A stretch of DNA of 64,000 nt from Arthrobacter sp. ISL-95 (GCF_018613695.1 NZ_JAGGPR010000015.1:1-64000), one strand, 5' to 3'. Shown: positions 17,503-28,520, counted from the stretch's first letter. Translations and numbers: made by a program. Notes: a model not told the origin generated them from the letters alone.

Positions 17503-18952
17503 CAAAATCCTCATTCAGCGTGACGACGGGCAGGTACGCCGTGCGGATGCTGCCGTCGATTTGTTCGAAGTCGATGTGTTCCCAGGTGGTCCTGTTGAAC
17601 GCCGCGCCCGACTGCAGCGCCATGGCCAGCAGGGTGCGCACGGTGTTGATATGGCGTTCTTCGGCTGGCAGGTTTTCCCATGCGTCGCCCAGGGTGGCTG
17701 CACCGGCCATAGCTGCCCTGACAACAGCGGGCTTGGCCTTTCCGGTGCGCGCCGACCTGACGCGGTCCGAGTCGCTGAAGGCAATGGGATCGGCCAGCCG
17801 CGGGGGTGTGGCAAATTCGTCAGGATCGAAGAGTTTGACCATGGCCAACGACTCGAACCCGGCGTTGTACAGAACGGGCCCCGGGACCAGGCCGGGACGG
17901 TCGCGTTCGTACGGCATGGATCGGATGGCTTGCTCGGCCTCGGCCAGCACCTTGCGCAGGCTGACGGACTGCCTGACGTCGTCACTTTGAATGTAGGTGT
18001 TCAGGCTTTCGGACAGCTTGCCGTAGATCCGCTGGATTTGGCTGTGCTGATATCGCAACTCGGCCACCAGGTTTTTCAGCGTTTCGCGGTCCTCGTGGGA
18101 GAGGTCGTCCGCGAATTGACGGCTCAGCACCTCGCCGATCGCCGATCGGAACCGAACTTGCTGCTGCGGGTCCTCCAGGAATGCGGTGAAGGAGCGGAAC
18201 GTGCGGCCTTCCGGGCTTTGCCGCAGGCGTTTGTCCGCCTCCAGGACCTGGGCCATGGTGGCGCCCTTGCTCAGGGATTCCTCAATGATCTGGTTGCGGA
18301 GCTCGCCCACCAGTTCTTCGATCCGGTCACGCATCTTCTTGTAGTCGGCAGGCAGGCTGGCAGCGAGGTCCAGGATGTTCCCGGCGGCTTCAACGGCCTC
18401 CTCGTCGTCCAGGAGCCCGTCGAACTCACCGGAGCTGATGTCTTCCACCAGTTGCTGGCGCTCCTGGATTTCCTCTTCAAGGGCTTCCAAACGTGCGCTC
18501 TGGTCAGGGTTGGTCTCGTTGGCCAGCTTCTCCACATCGCCCAGCAGCGTGCCGAGCCGCGAACCGTTCAGCGTGGAACGTTCGCTGGAAAGACTGTCCA
18601 GGAACGCGAGCACACGGGCAGCAGGCTCAGTAACTTCGTAAACGATCTGACCGGATTGGTTGCGCCGTGTCAGGAATTGCTTCCGGGTCCATTCGTCGCC
18701 GAAAAGCTTGCCGTTTTGCTGGCCGCCGAGGGCCGGGTCCTGGCGGCGGAGCTGCTCAAGGAAGGCGTCGAGGTCGGCGTGGAACTCTTCGAGCGGAAGC
18801 TGCGGCCGGGTGCGGGTGAAGGATGCCTGCAGCACCGCGATCACCCACGGCGCCGACCGCGTCAGAGCCCAGGCGGGACCCTTGGTCAGTTGTTCGAGGT
18901 CACGGAGCCGGGCGCTGATGGCGTCGGCGGAGGACAGGGCTGAACGGGACAA
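17495..18952 (-). CDS. jetA: MksF/JetA-type kleisin subunit (DUF3375)
   Basis: This 485-residue protein is the kleisin-like subunit of MksBEF/Wadjet (DUF3375). It begins at a TTG with an AAGGAG site; no ATG fits. Visible family features are an N-terminal helical domain ([19 protein letters not shown]), a central coiled-coil region rich in Glu/Leu (about 140-240), and a C-terminal part with [20 protein letters not shown]. It is first in the operon jetA-jetB-jetC, with the genes overlapping throughout. In full Wadjet systems a jetD nuclease gene follows jetC; here it is absent. Confidence 0.87.
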   Translation of the reverse strand: MSRSALSSADAISARLRDLEQLTKGPAWALTRSAPWVIAVLQASFTRTRPQLPLEEFHADLDAFLEQLRRQDPALGGQQNGKLFGDEWTRKQFLTRRNQSGQIVYEVTEPAARVLAFLDSLSSERSTLNGSRLGTLLGDVEKLANETNPDQSARLEALEEEIQERQQLVEDISSGEFDGLLDDEEAVEAAGNILDLAASLPADYKKMRDRIEELVGELRNQIIEESLSKGATMAQVLEADKRLRQSPEGRTFRSFTAFLEDPQQQVRFRSAIGEVLSRQFADDLSHEDRETLKNLVAELRYQHSQIQRIYGKLSESLNTYIQSDDVRQSVSLRKVLAEAEQAIRSMPYERDRPGLVPGPVLYNAGFESLAMVKLFDPDEFATPPRLADPIAFSDSDRVRSARTGKAKPAVVRAAMAGAATLGDAWENLPAEERHINTVRTLLAMALQSGAAFNRTTWEHIDFEQIDGSIRTAYLPVVTLNEDFDD

Positions 18953-19265
18953 TTACTCTCCTTCAGCTGCTGCGAAACCTGGCTGGCAGCGAAAACTGCC
19001 CCGTACAAGGTTAACGCAGAGCGTCGCCGGGGCGGCCGCCCGCCGGCCGCACCGCGTCGGGCGTGCCCTAAGCGCCGCCGTCGAGCGCGTCCGATGCCGT
19101 TCGCCGCAATCATTCCGTAACCTACCGTCCGGTGTGGTTTCGATCCCATATCAACGCTGTCACTACGCGTTTCTGCTCTGGCCGGAAACCACGGCCACCC
19201 CTAATGTCAGAGCATCGACGCTGCCACGCCGCGTCGACCCACGCACCGTCGCCCCGGGGGGAACC
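18953..19265. other. Intergenic region, GC-rich
   Basis: This divergent region between jetA and the small membrane protein holds a dense GGCGGCCGCCCGCCGGCCGC block near 19040 and otherwise no repeat, RNA or gene that I can recognise. Promoters for both directions are expected here. Confidence 0.4.
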
Positions 19266-19568
19266 ATGAATTTCGACTTCTCTGCGCTTGATACAGCCAC
19301 TTACGTATTCATTGGAACGCTGGTTTTTGCTGCAATTCTGGTGGCTTTTATTGCCGCCGCAGCAATGGCAACAATCATTCTTATCGGAGCAATGGGCATC
19401 GCCTGGTACGCCATTAAGGCAGTTCTGGGTGGTCTGGTCCACGGCATTAACTTTGCATGGGACCGCGTGGTTCATCACGCAGGCCAAGTGGAAATTCCGG
19501 CCGAATTCCAGCCACAGGTTTCCCCTAGCACAGGTAGCTACTCGCGGGTAGCATTGAGGGACAGCTGA
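19266..19568 (+). CDS. Small membrane protein of unknown function
   Basis: The 100-residue protein consists mainly of two hydrophobic stretches (TYVFIGTLVFAAILVAFIAA and about residues 35-65), followed by a short polar tail. A longer open frame runs from 18660 but the ATG at 19266 has a GGGGGAA site and fits the composition. I do not recognise the family. It precedes the acyl-CoA dehydrogenase by 62 bases and may be expressed with it. Confidence 0.65.
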   Translation: MNFDFSALDTATYVFIGTLVFAAILVAFIAAAAMATIILIGAMGIAWYAIKAVLGGLVHGINFAWDRVVHHAGQVEIPAEFQPQVSPSTGSYSRVALRDS

Positions 19569-19630
19569 AGGGTTCGCACCCAAGGCGGACCCTGGCTCCA
19601 TCCGGCACCACCGGCTAGAGGAGTTCTCCC

Positions 19631-21595
19631 ATGACGTCCGCCACTGACAACAGTCTCGCCGCCGCAAGCGTCAATGCCACCGCAGAAGAAGCCCGTGCCG
19701 TAGCCGAGGCTGCCCGGGAAACCGAATGGAACCGGCCCAGCTTCGCCAAGGGCTTGTACCTGGGCAGCTTTGACCTCAGCCTGATCCACCCATGGCCACA
19801 AGCCAAAACAGAGGACGTCCAGCGGGGCGAGGAATTCATGGCCCGCTTGGTCACCTTTGCCAAAACCATGTCCGGCCGGGTGATCGAGCGCGACGCCAAA
19901 ATTCCCGACGAATACCTCAAGGGGCTCGCGGACCTGGGCGTTTTCGGAATGAAGATTCCGCGCGAATATGGCGGGCTGGGCCTGTCTTTGGTCTATTACG
20001 GCCGCGCACTCGCTCTGCTGGGATCGGTACATCCGAGCCTCGGCGCCTTAATTTCAGCCCACCAATCCATTGGCGTTCCGGAACCCGTGAAGGAGTTCGG
20101 CACGCCCGAGCAAAAGCAGGAATACCTGCCGCGCTGCGCCGCCGGCGCCATCACCGCGTTCCTCCTGACAGAGCCCGACGTCGGCAGCGACCCCGCGCGC
20201 ATGGGCGCCACTGCCGTACTTTCCGACGACGGCGACTCTTACCTTCTGGACGGAGTGAAACTGTGGACAACCAACGGCGTGATCGCTGAACTCGTGGTGG
20301 TCATGGCCCGGGTGCCTTCGCACACCGACGACGACGGCACGGAGCACAAGGGCGGCATCTCGGCGTTCGTCGTGGAGATGGACTCGCCCGGCATCACTGT
20401 GGAAAACCGCAACACTTTCATGGGCCTTCGCGGAATCGAAAACGGGGTGACCCGTTTCCACCAAGTCCGCGTCCCTGCGGCCAACAGGCTGGGCCGTGAG
20501 GGGCAAGGGCTCAAAATCGCCCTCACCACCCTTAATACAGGCCGACTCTCCATCCCCGGCCTATGCGTTGCCGCAGGAAAGTGGAGCTTGAAGATCTCCC
20601 GCGAATGGTCCAACGCCCGGACCCAGTGGGGGCGTCCTGTGGGCAAACACGAGGCCGTCGGCAAGAAGATCGCCTTCATCGCCGCCACCACTTTCGCGTT
20701 GGAAGCCGTGTTCGAGCTCTCCGCCGAAATGGCTGATGCCAGCCAAAAGGACGTTCGCATAGAAGCCGCGCTGGCCAAGTTATGGTCGACGGAACTGAGC
20801 TGCCGGATCGCGGACGAACTAGTGCAGATCCGGGGAGGCCGTGGCTTCGAAACGGCCGACTCCCTGGAAGCCCGGGGCGAACGTGCCGTCGCGGCGGAAC
20901 AACTCCTCCGGGACCTCCGCATCAACCGGATCTTCGAGGGCTCCAGCGAGATCATGAAACTCCTGATCGCCCGCGAAGCCGTGGATGCCCACCTTGCCGC
21001 TGCGGGCGACCTCGCCTCAGCGGATGCGAGCCTGCAGGACAAGGCGAGGGCCGCCGTCGGGGCCTCCGGTTTCTACGCCCGTTGGTTGCCCAAGCTGGTT
21101 GCAGGAGCAGGCATGGACCCACGGTCCTACGCGGAGTTTGGCCGTCTTGGCAAGCAGCTGCGCTTTGTGGAGAGGTCCTCGCGGCGGCTGGCCCGTCAAA
21201 CCTTTTACGGCATGGGCAGATGGCAGGCGAAGCTTGAACACAAGCAGGCGTTCCTGGGCAGGATTGTGGACATCGGCGCTGAGTTGTTCGCCATGGCAGC
21301 GTGCTGTTCCCGGGCCGAAATGCTGCTCCGCACTCACCCCGAACAAGGCGCGGCTGCATTCGAACTGGCCGAGGCGTACTGCGAGCAGGCGCGCGTGCGG
21401 GTGGACGAATACTTCGATCAGCTGTGGAGGAATACTGACGACGGCGACCACGACCTTTCGCGCAAGGTCCTCGCCGGCGATTATGCCTGGTTGGAGGCCG
21501 GGGTACTGGACCAGTCAGAAGGAACCGGCCCATGGATCGGCGATGCATCCCCGGGCGCTTCCACCAAGGAGAACCTGCACCGCAGCTACCGGTGA
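19631..21595 (+). CDS. Long-chain-type acyl-CoA dehydrogenase with C-terminal extension
   Basis: This FAD enzyme introduces the first double bond in fatty-acid beta-oxidation. The 654-residue product is longer than the usual 380-residue ACADs, like VLCAD/ACAD9, with an extra helical C-terminal domain from about residue 460. Core signatures are TEPDVGSDPARM, GLRGIENGVTRF, QIRGGRGFE and the catalytic glutamate in NRIFEGSSEIMK (residue 436). It has an AGGAG site before the ATG. No other beta-oxidation gene is adjacent, so substrate length is inferred from size only. Confidence 0.88.
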   Translation: MTSATDNSLAAASVNATAEEARAVAEAARETEWNRPSFAKGLYLGSFDLSLIHPWPQAKTEDVQRGEEFMARLVTFAKTMSGRVIERDAKIPDEYLKGLADLGVFGMKIPREYGGLGLSLVYYGRALALLGSVHPSLGALISAHQSIGVPEPVKEFGTPEQKQEYLPRCAAGAITAFLLTEPDVGSDPARMGATAVLSDDGDSYLLDGVKLWTTNGVIAELVVVMARVPSHTDDDGTEHKGGISAFVVEMDSPGITVENRNTFMGLRGIENGVTRFHQVRVPAANRLGREGQGLKIALTTLNTGRLSIPGLCVAAGKWSLKISREWSNARTQWGRPVGKHEAVGKKIAFIAATTFALEAVFELSAEMADASQKDVRIEAALAKLWSTELSCRIADELVQIRGGRGFETADSLEARGERAVAAEQLLRDLRINRIFEGSSEIMKLLIAREAVDAHLAAAGDLASADASLQDKARAAVGASGFYARWLPKLVAGAGMDPRSYAEFGRLGKQLRFVERSSRRLARQTFYGMGRWQAKLEHKQAFLGRIVDIGAELFAMAACCSRAEMLLRTHPEQGAAAFELAEAYCEQARVRVDEYFDQLWRNTDDGDHDLSRKVLAGDYAWLEAGVLDQSEGTGPWIGDASPGASTKENLHRSYR

Positions 21596-21599
21596 AGCG

Positions 21600-22055
21600 C
21601 TAGCGCACGTCCCCGTCCACGTAGAACCACCGCTTGTCTTCCCGGACGAAGCGGCTGATTTCGCGCTGGACTCCGCGTTCGCCGTCGAGCCTGTAGTGCG
21701 CAGCGAACTCCACCGTGCCGGTGGTGTCCAAGGGGCCGCCATTCGACGTCGAAACGATGTCCAACCTGCGCCACTCCATGTCCGAATCGAGGTCCATCGA
21801 CCCGGGGCGGGTGGACGCGTGCCAGGTGCGCAGGAGATAGTCGGGATCCAGGATGACGAACGCCGAATACCTGGAGCGCATGAGCTGCTCGGCGGTTGGA
21901 GCCTGGGCGTCGCCGCGGTGGAAGCGTCCGCAGCAATCGTGGTACTGCTCACCGGAGAGGCATGGGCAGGCGCCGTTGCGGAGACGGACTGAATCAGGGG
22001 TCACGGGGTCCCAATCTGAGGCTGAAAATGAGAGCTGGGCAACATATTTTCCCAC
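21600..22055 (-). CDS. YchJ-family protein with SEC-C-type zinc motif
   Basis: The 151-residue protein has an N-terminal zinc motif CPCLSGEQYHDCCG, then RSRYSAFVILDPDYLLRTWH and a cystatin/NTF2-like fold region (TVEFAAHYRL) typical of the UPF0225/YchJ family. The function of the family is unknown. It ends four bases from the convergent acyl-CoA dehydrogenase stop. The exact start is uncertain; a shorter version could begin near the VTPDSVRLRNG segment. Confidence 0.82.
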   Translation of the reverse strand: MGKYVAQLSFSASDWDPVTPDSVRLRNGACPCLSGEQYHDCCGRFHRGDAQAPTAEQLMRSRYSAFVILDPDYLLRTWHASTRPGSMDLDSDMEWRRLDIVSTSNGGPLDTTGTVEFAAHYRLDGERGVQREISRFVREDKRWFYVDGDVR

Positions 22056-22191
22056 GCCGTATAACAGCTTCGAAACAACCCCGCCAGAGGGTGGGGCGGG
22101 GCGTGATTCCGTCGGTGCTGGACCTTAGGCTATATATGCAGGCTGGGTGGGCAATGGGCGCATCACAAAACGACGGCCAGGGGAGGCTAAC

Positions 22192-23028
22192 GTGGAGGAT
22201 CCAACAACACTCGCCATCAACCTGACGTATTTGGGGACGCTGGGACTCGCGGTCATCATGTTCCTGGGTCTCGTGTTGATCGTCATCATCACTCTGGTGA
22301 TTGCCGGAGTTGGACGGCTGCTGTCGATCATTCTCTTGGCCTTGGTGGGGATTTTCCCCAAGAAGGCGAACACTCCTATCGTTCACCTCCCTCAGCACCC
22401 CGCACGTGTGACTGATCCCGCGGCTGAGGGCGACGATTCCGTAACCGCCCCGGCGCCCGAGCCGGCCTTCGCGCCGGCCGCTGCTGCTGTGGCCGCGCCT
22501 GTTGACGTTCCCGCACCTGCGGCGCCCAAGCGAGACTTCCTCGGAGGTGCACGACGGCGGCTCTCGGGTGCGTCTTCAGCGCTAAAGGACGGCGCGTGGA
22601 AGGCCAAAGTGGACCCCCGGAATCTGCCGAAACCTGCTGAGGTCAAATCAGTGGTGGAACATCAGACCGCGCACCACCCGATCGTTGTGGCAGCCGCCAA
22701 GGAACCGCCTGTTCTCGCGAAGGACTGGGCTGACGCTGTGGCAGAAGCGGATGAACGGGCGGCCGCACGCACCAAAGCGCAACAGCCTCCGGCCATCAAG
22801 GTCACTGTCCGTGACCTCGATGAGCCCACGCCGTCGTCCAATGGCAAAACTCCCGCTCCCAAGCGTCCGGACTTCCCACCCAAGAGGCCGGACCACGGAC
22901 CCGGTGATGCCAAGAGCCCTGCCTCAGGCAATGGGGCAAAGAAACCGGGCCCGGACACTTCCAAGAATGAAAAGTCTCCGAGCCCGATTCGAAAAGGTTC
23001 GCTCAGCAGCGCCAGCCGCAACTCCTAA
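22192..23028 (+). CDS. Membrane-anchored Ala/Pro-rich protein
   Basis: The 278-residue product has one long N-terminal hydrophobic region (about 12-50, likely one or two membrane passes) and a long, disordered, Ala/Pro/Lys-rich tail. I chose the GTG at 22192 because of the GGGAGG site seven bases before it; the frame opens earlier at 22147. No domain is recognisable. It is flanked by convergent and divergent unrelated genes, so context gives no role. Confidence 0.7.
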   Translation: MEDPTTLAINLTYLGTLGLAVIMFLGLVLIVIITLVIAGVGRLLSIILLALVGIFPKKANTPIVHLPQHPARVTDPAAEGDDSVTAPAPEPAFAPAAAAVAAPVDVPAPAAPKRDFLGGARRRLSGASSALKDGAWKAKVDPRNLPKPAEVKSVVEHQTAHHPIVVAAAKEPPVLAKDWADAVAEADERAAARTKAQQPPAIKVTVRDLDEPTPSSNGKTPAPKRPDFPPKRPDHGPGDAKSPASGNGAKKPGPDTSKNEKSPSPIRKGSLSSASRNS

Positions 23029-23051
23029 CCCTGTGAGCGGCACCTGGCTGC

Positions 23052-23543
23052 CTACGCTGCCAGCTGCCTGAACGCCGCACCGTGGTAGATCAGGGGCTTA
23101 AATTCGAGGTTGATGGTGGTGGCCTTGACCTCGAGCACAACGATCGCGTGATCTCCGGCCGGAGTCTCGGAAACAACTTCGCATTCGAAACCCAGCACCG
23201 CTCCGTCGATCAGCACTGCACCTGAGTCGCTCACGCTGGTGTCCAGCCCGGCGAAACGGTCGCGCGTTTTGGAGGCCAGCTGGAGAGCTGCCCCTTCCTG
23301 CCCTTCGGCGAGCACCGAAACCCCAAGACGCTGCGCCTGGCGGAGCTTCGGCCAAGTGGTGGAGGAGTTCTGCACGGCGAACATCACCAGCGGCGGTTCC
23401 AGCGAAACCCCAACCGTGAAGGACGACGCAACCAGGGCTTCCGGCGTAAAGTCCACCATGGCACTGAATGCCGCAACTCCGGACGGGAACTGCGCAAATG
23501 CTGCCTTGATGGCCGCCGTTTCTTCCACTGTGGTCTGTGTCAT
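23052..23543 (-). CDS. Flavin reductase-like FMN-binding protein
   Basis: The 163-residue protein has the split-barrel flavin reductase domain (FPSGVAAFSA, ALVASSFTVGVSLEPPLVMFAV, RLGVSVLAEGQ, RFAGL). Members either supply reduced flavin to monooxygenases or bind FMN with other roles. The start at 23543 (MTQTTVEE) is preceded by a GGGG-type site. No monooxygenase partner is next to it; the neighbour is a divergent aldo/keto reductase. Confidence 0.85.
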   Translation of the reverse strand: MTQTTVEETAAIKAAFAQFPSGVAAFSAMVDFTPEALVASSFTVGVSLEPPLVMFAVQNSSTTWPKLRQAQRLGVSVLAEGQEGAALQLASKTRDRFAGLDTSVSDSGAVLIDGAVLGFECEVVSETPAGDHAIVVLEVKATTINLEFKPLIYHGAAFRQLAA

Positions 23544-23838
23544 TCCGGTGTCCCCTATCGTGCGATGCCTGAGTTCCTTTCCCATGATTCACCTGCAAAC
23601 GGGAACGGCAATATTTGTTGATTCGAAAGACATTTGTGTTGCCGCGTGTCAAGAAATGTCGCGAAGTAAGGCCTCCTCCATTACCTCGCAAGACGAAAAA
23701 CGAAGAACTTCTACCATTTGCGTTTATGCCTCCGGTGGCCGTGTGTAGCCTCGATTGAACATCCAGTCCACGGTCGCAAACGCAGGCTTGGACTCCAAGC
23801 ATTGCCACACAAGCACTGTCCCACCACAGGAAGCCGAC
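23544..23838. other. Divergent intergenic region
   Basis: This 295-base region between the flavin reductase and aldo/keto reductase genes is richer in A and T than its surroundings, as expected for promoters in both directions. I see no gene or repeat in it. Confidence 0.4.
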
Positions 23839-24873
23839 ATGAGCCTCAACGAGCTACGAACGCTTGGACGCACTGGCGCCCTGATCAGCCCCCTCACACT
23901 GGGTACCCTGAATTTCGGCACCGGCGCCGCACCTACAGGTCCAGCTGAGAGCATCCGAATCATCAAGGCTGCCCTCGACGCCGGTATCACCAGCGTTGAC
24001 ACCGCAGACATCTACTCGCAGGGCGAAGCCGAGACCGTGGTTGGCCAAGCCATCCACAGTCTCCGCGACGACGTCTTCCTTGCCACCAAATTCCACGGCC
24101 AAATGGGTTCCAACCCGGCGCACGCGGGCAACTCCCGCAGGTGGATTGTCCGGGCTGTGGAGGACAGCTTGCGGCGGCTGAACACGGACAGGATCGACCT
24201 CTATCAAGCGCACCGCCCGGACTACAACACTGATCTGTTGGAGACCATCACGGCGCTCAACGACCTCATCCGCCAGGGCAAGATCCTGTACTACGGCACG
24301 TCAGTGTTCAGTCCCGCCCAGCTTGTGGAGGCCCAGTGGATTGCGAACACCAACCATTTGACCCCGCCGGTGGTGGATCAGGTTCCCTATTCACTTTTGG
24401 TGCGCGCGAATGAACGGGACGTTTTCCCCATCACCCAGCAGTACGGCGTCGGGGTTTTGAGTTACGGACCGCTCGACGGCGGGTGGCTGGCCGGCGGTTA
24501 CCGCGTGGGCGGTGGCCAGCCGGAGAGTTCGCGGTCGGCCGCGGTTCCAGGCCGCTTCGATGTCAACGCCCCCTTCAACCAGGGCAAGCTGCACGCCGCC
24601 GATGCCCTCGCGCAGCTCGCCGCCCGCCATGGGTTGACCTTGATCCAGCTAGCTGTTGGCTTTGCCCTGAACCACCCGGCGGTGACCAGCGTGGTCATCG
24701 GGCCGCGCACCGAGGATCATCTCACCGATTACTTGAAGGCCGCAGACGTGGTGCTCAACGAGGCTGTTTTGGATGAGATCGACGACATCGTTGCCCCTGC
24801 CGTGAACTTCCTGGAGCGCGACGCCGGCACTGTTGCACCCCACCTTGAGTACCCGGAACTACGACGCCGGTAA
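23839..24873 (+). CDS. Aldo/keto reductase
   Basis: The 344-residue NADPH-dependent oxidoreductase of the (beta/alpha)8 AKR fold has the catalytic tetrad Asp54, Tyr59 (VDTADIYSQGEAE), Lys84 (LATKFHG) and His125 (YQAHRPD). It resembles the YajO/potassium-channel beta subunit-like group. The ATG at 23839 has an AGGAAG site; a longer frame from 23755 is less likely. Its substrate is unknown. Confidence 0.9.
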   Translation: MSLNELRTLGRTGALISPLTLGTLNFGTGAAPTGPAESIRIIKAALDAGITSVDTADIYSQGEAETVVGQAIHSLRDDVFLATKFHGQMGSNPAHAGNSRRWIVRAVEDSLRRLNTDRIDLYQAHRPDYNTDLLETITALNDLIRQGKILYYGTSVFSPAQLVEAQWIANTNHLTPPVVDQVPYSLLVRANERDVFPITQQYGVGVLSYGPLDGGWLAGGYRVGGGQPESSRSAAVPGRFDVNAPFNQGKLHAADALAQLAARHGLTLIQLAVGFALNHPAVTSVVIGPRTEDHLTDYLKAADVVLNEAVLDEIDDIVAPAVNFLERDAGTVAPHLEYPELRRR

Positions 24874-24881
24874 CCCCCTTC

Positions 24882-24944
24882 CGTTGTGAGGCCCGTTTTG
24901 CGCGCTCTACGCTCCCGTTGGTGCGCAAAGCGGGCCTCACAACG
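24882..24944. terminator. Long hairpin of the GTTGTGAGGCC type
   Basis: Arms 24882-24903 (CGTTGTGAGGCCCGTTTTGC and on) and 24923-24944 pair with a single mismatch around an about 19-base loop. It follows the aldo/keto reductase stop by nine bases. A related hairpin with the same arm start is at 45548-45614, so this is a dispersed element that may double as a terminator. Confidence 0.7.
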
Positions 24945-25035
24945 AGCTATTGACGCAGGTTCCGCCGCGGCGTGATCCTTGTCCTAAGTGCTGCGGCGCG
25001 CCCGCAGCGTCAAGTCCAGTAGAACGCCGCCTCCC

Positions 25036-26139
25036 ATGTCCAAGCACCATGTCAAACAAAGAGCACCAAAAACCGCCAATCCCGGCCAGCCAACCCAAGG
25101 TCCGCTGACTCACGAGGAATTGCAACTCTCCGGGCGGAATCACTCCATGCCCCTGGAAGCCCTGCACGACGACATCACGCCAGCCGGGCTGCACTATCTG
25201 CTGATCCATTTCGACATCCCGCATGTTTCCGCCGACACCTGGCGGCTGCGGTTGGGTGGCGCCGTTGGTCGGAGCCTCGAGTTGAGTCTTGAGGACATCA
25301 AAGCCCGGCCCGCCGTCGCCATGCCCGTCACTCTTGAATGCGCAGGAAATGGGCGGTCACTTCTGCAACCCCGTCCCGTCAGCCAACCTTGGGTTCTCGG
25401 TGCAGTGGGCACGGCGGAGTGGACCGGAACCCCCTTGGCCCCCTTGCTGGAGGAAGCAGGCTTGGCGAGTGACGCCGTCGAACTTGTCTTTACCGGTGCC
25501 GACAACGGCATCCAAGGTGGCGTCGAAGAGCCATACGCGCGCAGCCTCTCGGTGGCCGAGGCGATGCATCCCGAAGTCATGTTGGTCTACGCCATGAACG
25601 GCAACCCTCTACCCATCCAGCACGGGTTCCCGCTCAGGCTGTTAGTGCCGGGCTGGTATGGCATGGCCAGTGTGAAGTGGTTGACGTCGATCGAAGCCGT
25701 GACGTCGCGGTTCATGGGTTTCCAGCAGGCCGTCGCGTACCACTACCTTCAGGGGCCTGACGGGCCGGGCATACCCGTGAGCCATATCCGCGTCCGCTCC
25801 CTCATGATTCCGCCAGGAATTCCGGACTTCTACACTCGGCAACGCATTGTGGATGCCGGTCCCGTGATGCTGCGCGGGCGCGCATGGTCCGGGCACGGCG
25901 AGGTGGAGCGCGTGGAAGTGGGGATCGACGGCGAGTGGATGCCGGCGCATGTGGATTCGCCGCTGGGTGATTTCGCCTGGCGCTCGTGGTCCATGGTGTG
26001 GGTGGCGAGCCCTGGCGAGCACGTGCTGCGGTGCCGGGCGATGGACACGTCCGGCGCGCTGCAGCCCACTGACCAGGTGTGGAACTACCAGGGCATCGGG
26101 AACAACATGGCGCAAGTGGTTCAGGTGACGGTGCGGTAG
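25036..26139 (+). CDS. Molybdopterin-dependent sulfite-oxidase-like oxidoreductase
   Basis: The 367-residue protein belongs to the sulfite oxidase fold family: a molybdopterin domain with the Mo-ligand cysteine in LECAGNGR (Cys102), EWTGTPLAPLL and PLPIQHGFPLRLLVPGWYG, followed by a Mo-co dimerisation domain (about 260-367, RGRAWSGHGEVERVEVG). There is no signal peptide. It lacks a fused haem domain. The natural substrate could be sulfite or another; none of its neighbours says which. The start at 25036 has a poor ribosome site. Confidence 0.85.
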   Translation: MSKHHVKQRAPKTANPGQPTQGPLTHEELQLSGRNHSMPLEALHDDITPAGLHYLLIHFDIPHVSADTWRLRLGGAVGRSLELSLEDIKARPAVAMPVTLECAGNGRSLLQPRPVSQPWVLGAVGTAEWTGTPLAPLLEEAGLASDAVELVFTGADNGIQGGVEEPYARSLSVAEAMHPEVMLVYAMNGNPLPIQHGFPLRLLVPGWYGMASVKWLTSIEAVTSRFMGFQQAVAYHYLQGPDGPGIPVSHIRVRSLMIPPGIPDFYTRQRIVDAGPVMLRGRAWSGHGEVERVEVGIDGEWMPAHVDSPLGDFAWRSWSMVWVASPGEHVLRCRAMDTSGALQPTDQVWNYQGIGNNMAQVVQVTVR

Positions 26140-26302
26140 GTCTTTCGGTTCTGGTCCCGCCGAGTTCGCTGATTTCACCGAGTTCGCTGGAACGCTGCAT
26201 GATCGCCGGAACTCTCCGGCGATCTCGATGGCTTTCCCACGTTTTCGCAGGTTTCCGCCGTTCTCGCCAGCCTGCTCCGCCCCGGTTAGACTCGTTCCAA
26301 TC
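26140..26302. repeat. Intergenic region with CGAGTTCGCTG repeats and a hairpin
   Basis: The word CGAGTTCGCTG appears twice. A perfect 9-bp hairpin (26201-26209 GATCGCCGG with 26216-26224, loop AACTCT) follows. The segment from GTTCGCTGGAAC through TCTCGATGGCTTTCCCACG resembles the bases at 44205-44262, so this is a dispersed repeat. The hairpin may act as the terminator of the upstream gene. Confidence 0.55.
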
Positions 26303-26680
26303 ATGAGTATCCCGCCTTCATCCCCAGCCAACGTCCGAGTCGACGCCTGGCTGTGGGCGATCCGCGCATACAAGACCCGTTCCGCCGCAACTGCTGCCTG
26401 CCGCGCCGGACACATCCGCGTCAACGGAAACCCTGTCAAGGCCTCGCAAAGCGTGATCATTGGCGACACCATCCGTGTCCGCGAATCCGGCTGGGAACGG
26501 ATCCTCGAGGTGCGGCGGCTCATCGCCAAACGCGTCGGTGCCGAAGCGGCCTCACACTGCTTCACCGACCACACTCCCCCGCGTCCCGTTGCCCCCAAAC
26601 TCGGACTCCCCCAACGCGACCGCGGCGCCGGCCGTCCCACCAAGAAGGACCGCCGGGACATGGAGAAGCTGCGGGGCTAA
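26303..26680 (+). CDS. S4-domain RNA-binding protein (Hsp15-like)
   Basis: The 125-residue protein has an N-terminal S4 RNA-binding domain (VRVDAWLWAIRAYKTRS, AGHIRVNGNPVKASQSVIIGD) and a basic C-terminal tail ending GRPTKKDRRDMEKLRG. This is the layout of Hsp15/YrfH, which rescues stalled 50S subunits carrying peptidyl-tRNA. The ATG at 26303 is preferred; upstream residues are repeat-derived. Confidence 0.88.
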   Translation: MSIPPSSPANVRVDAWLWAIRAYKTRSAATAACRAGHIRVNGNPVKASQSVIIGDTIRVRESGWERILEVRRLIAKRVGAEAASHCFTDHTPPRPVAPKLGLPQRDRGAGRPTKKDRRDMEKLRG

Positions 26681-26802
26681 GCCTGCTGGGTTAGCGGGCG
26701 CTGCTCAGGTTATCCACAGGCCGCGTTTTCCGACATGAGTGGTGGCCCTTACCCCGCCTAGACTGACCGGCACACCGCCAAACAGCTGCTGGGGAGCCTG
26801 TC

Positions 26803-28411
<1,609 letters not shown>

Positions 28412-28428
28412 ACAGATGGCGCCACGTA

Positions 28429-28520
28429 CCGCCACCACCTACTTTGATCGCCGAATTCTGGCGAAACACCAAGAAGGACGGCGCGTCGTTCCACCCACGA
28501 TTCAAAGTGGGTGGTGGCGG
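28429..28520. repeat. Inverted repeat element with 21-bp arms
   Basis: The arm 28429-28449 (CCGCCACCACCTACTTTGAT and one more) pairs almost fully with 28499-28520, 50 bases apart. It lies right after the PKD gene. The size and layout would fit a small terminal-inverted-repeat element or a terminator; no transposase is present. Confidence 0.5.
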
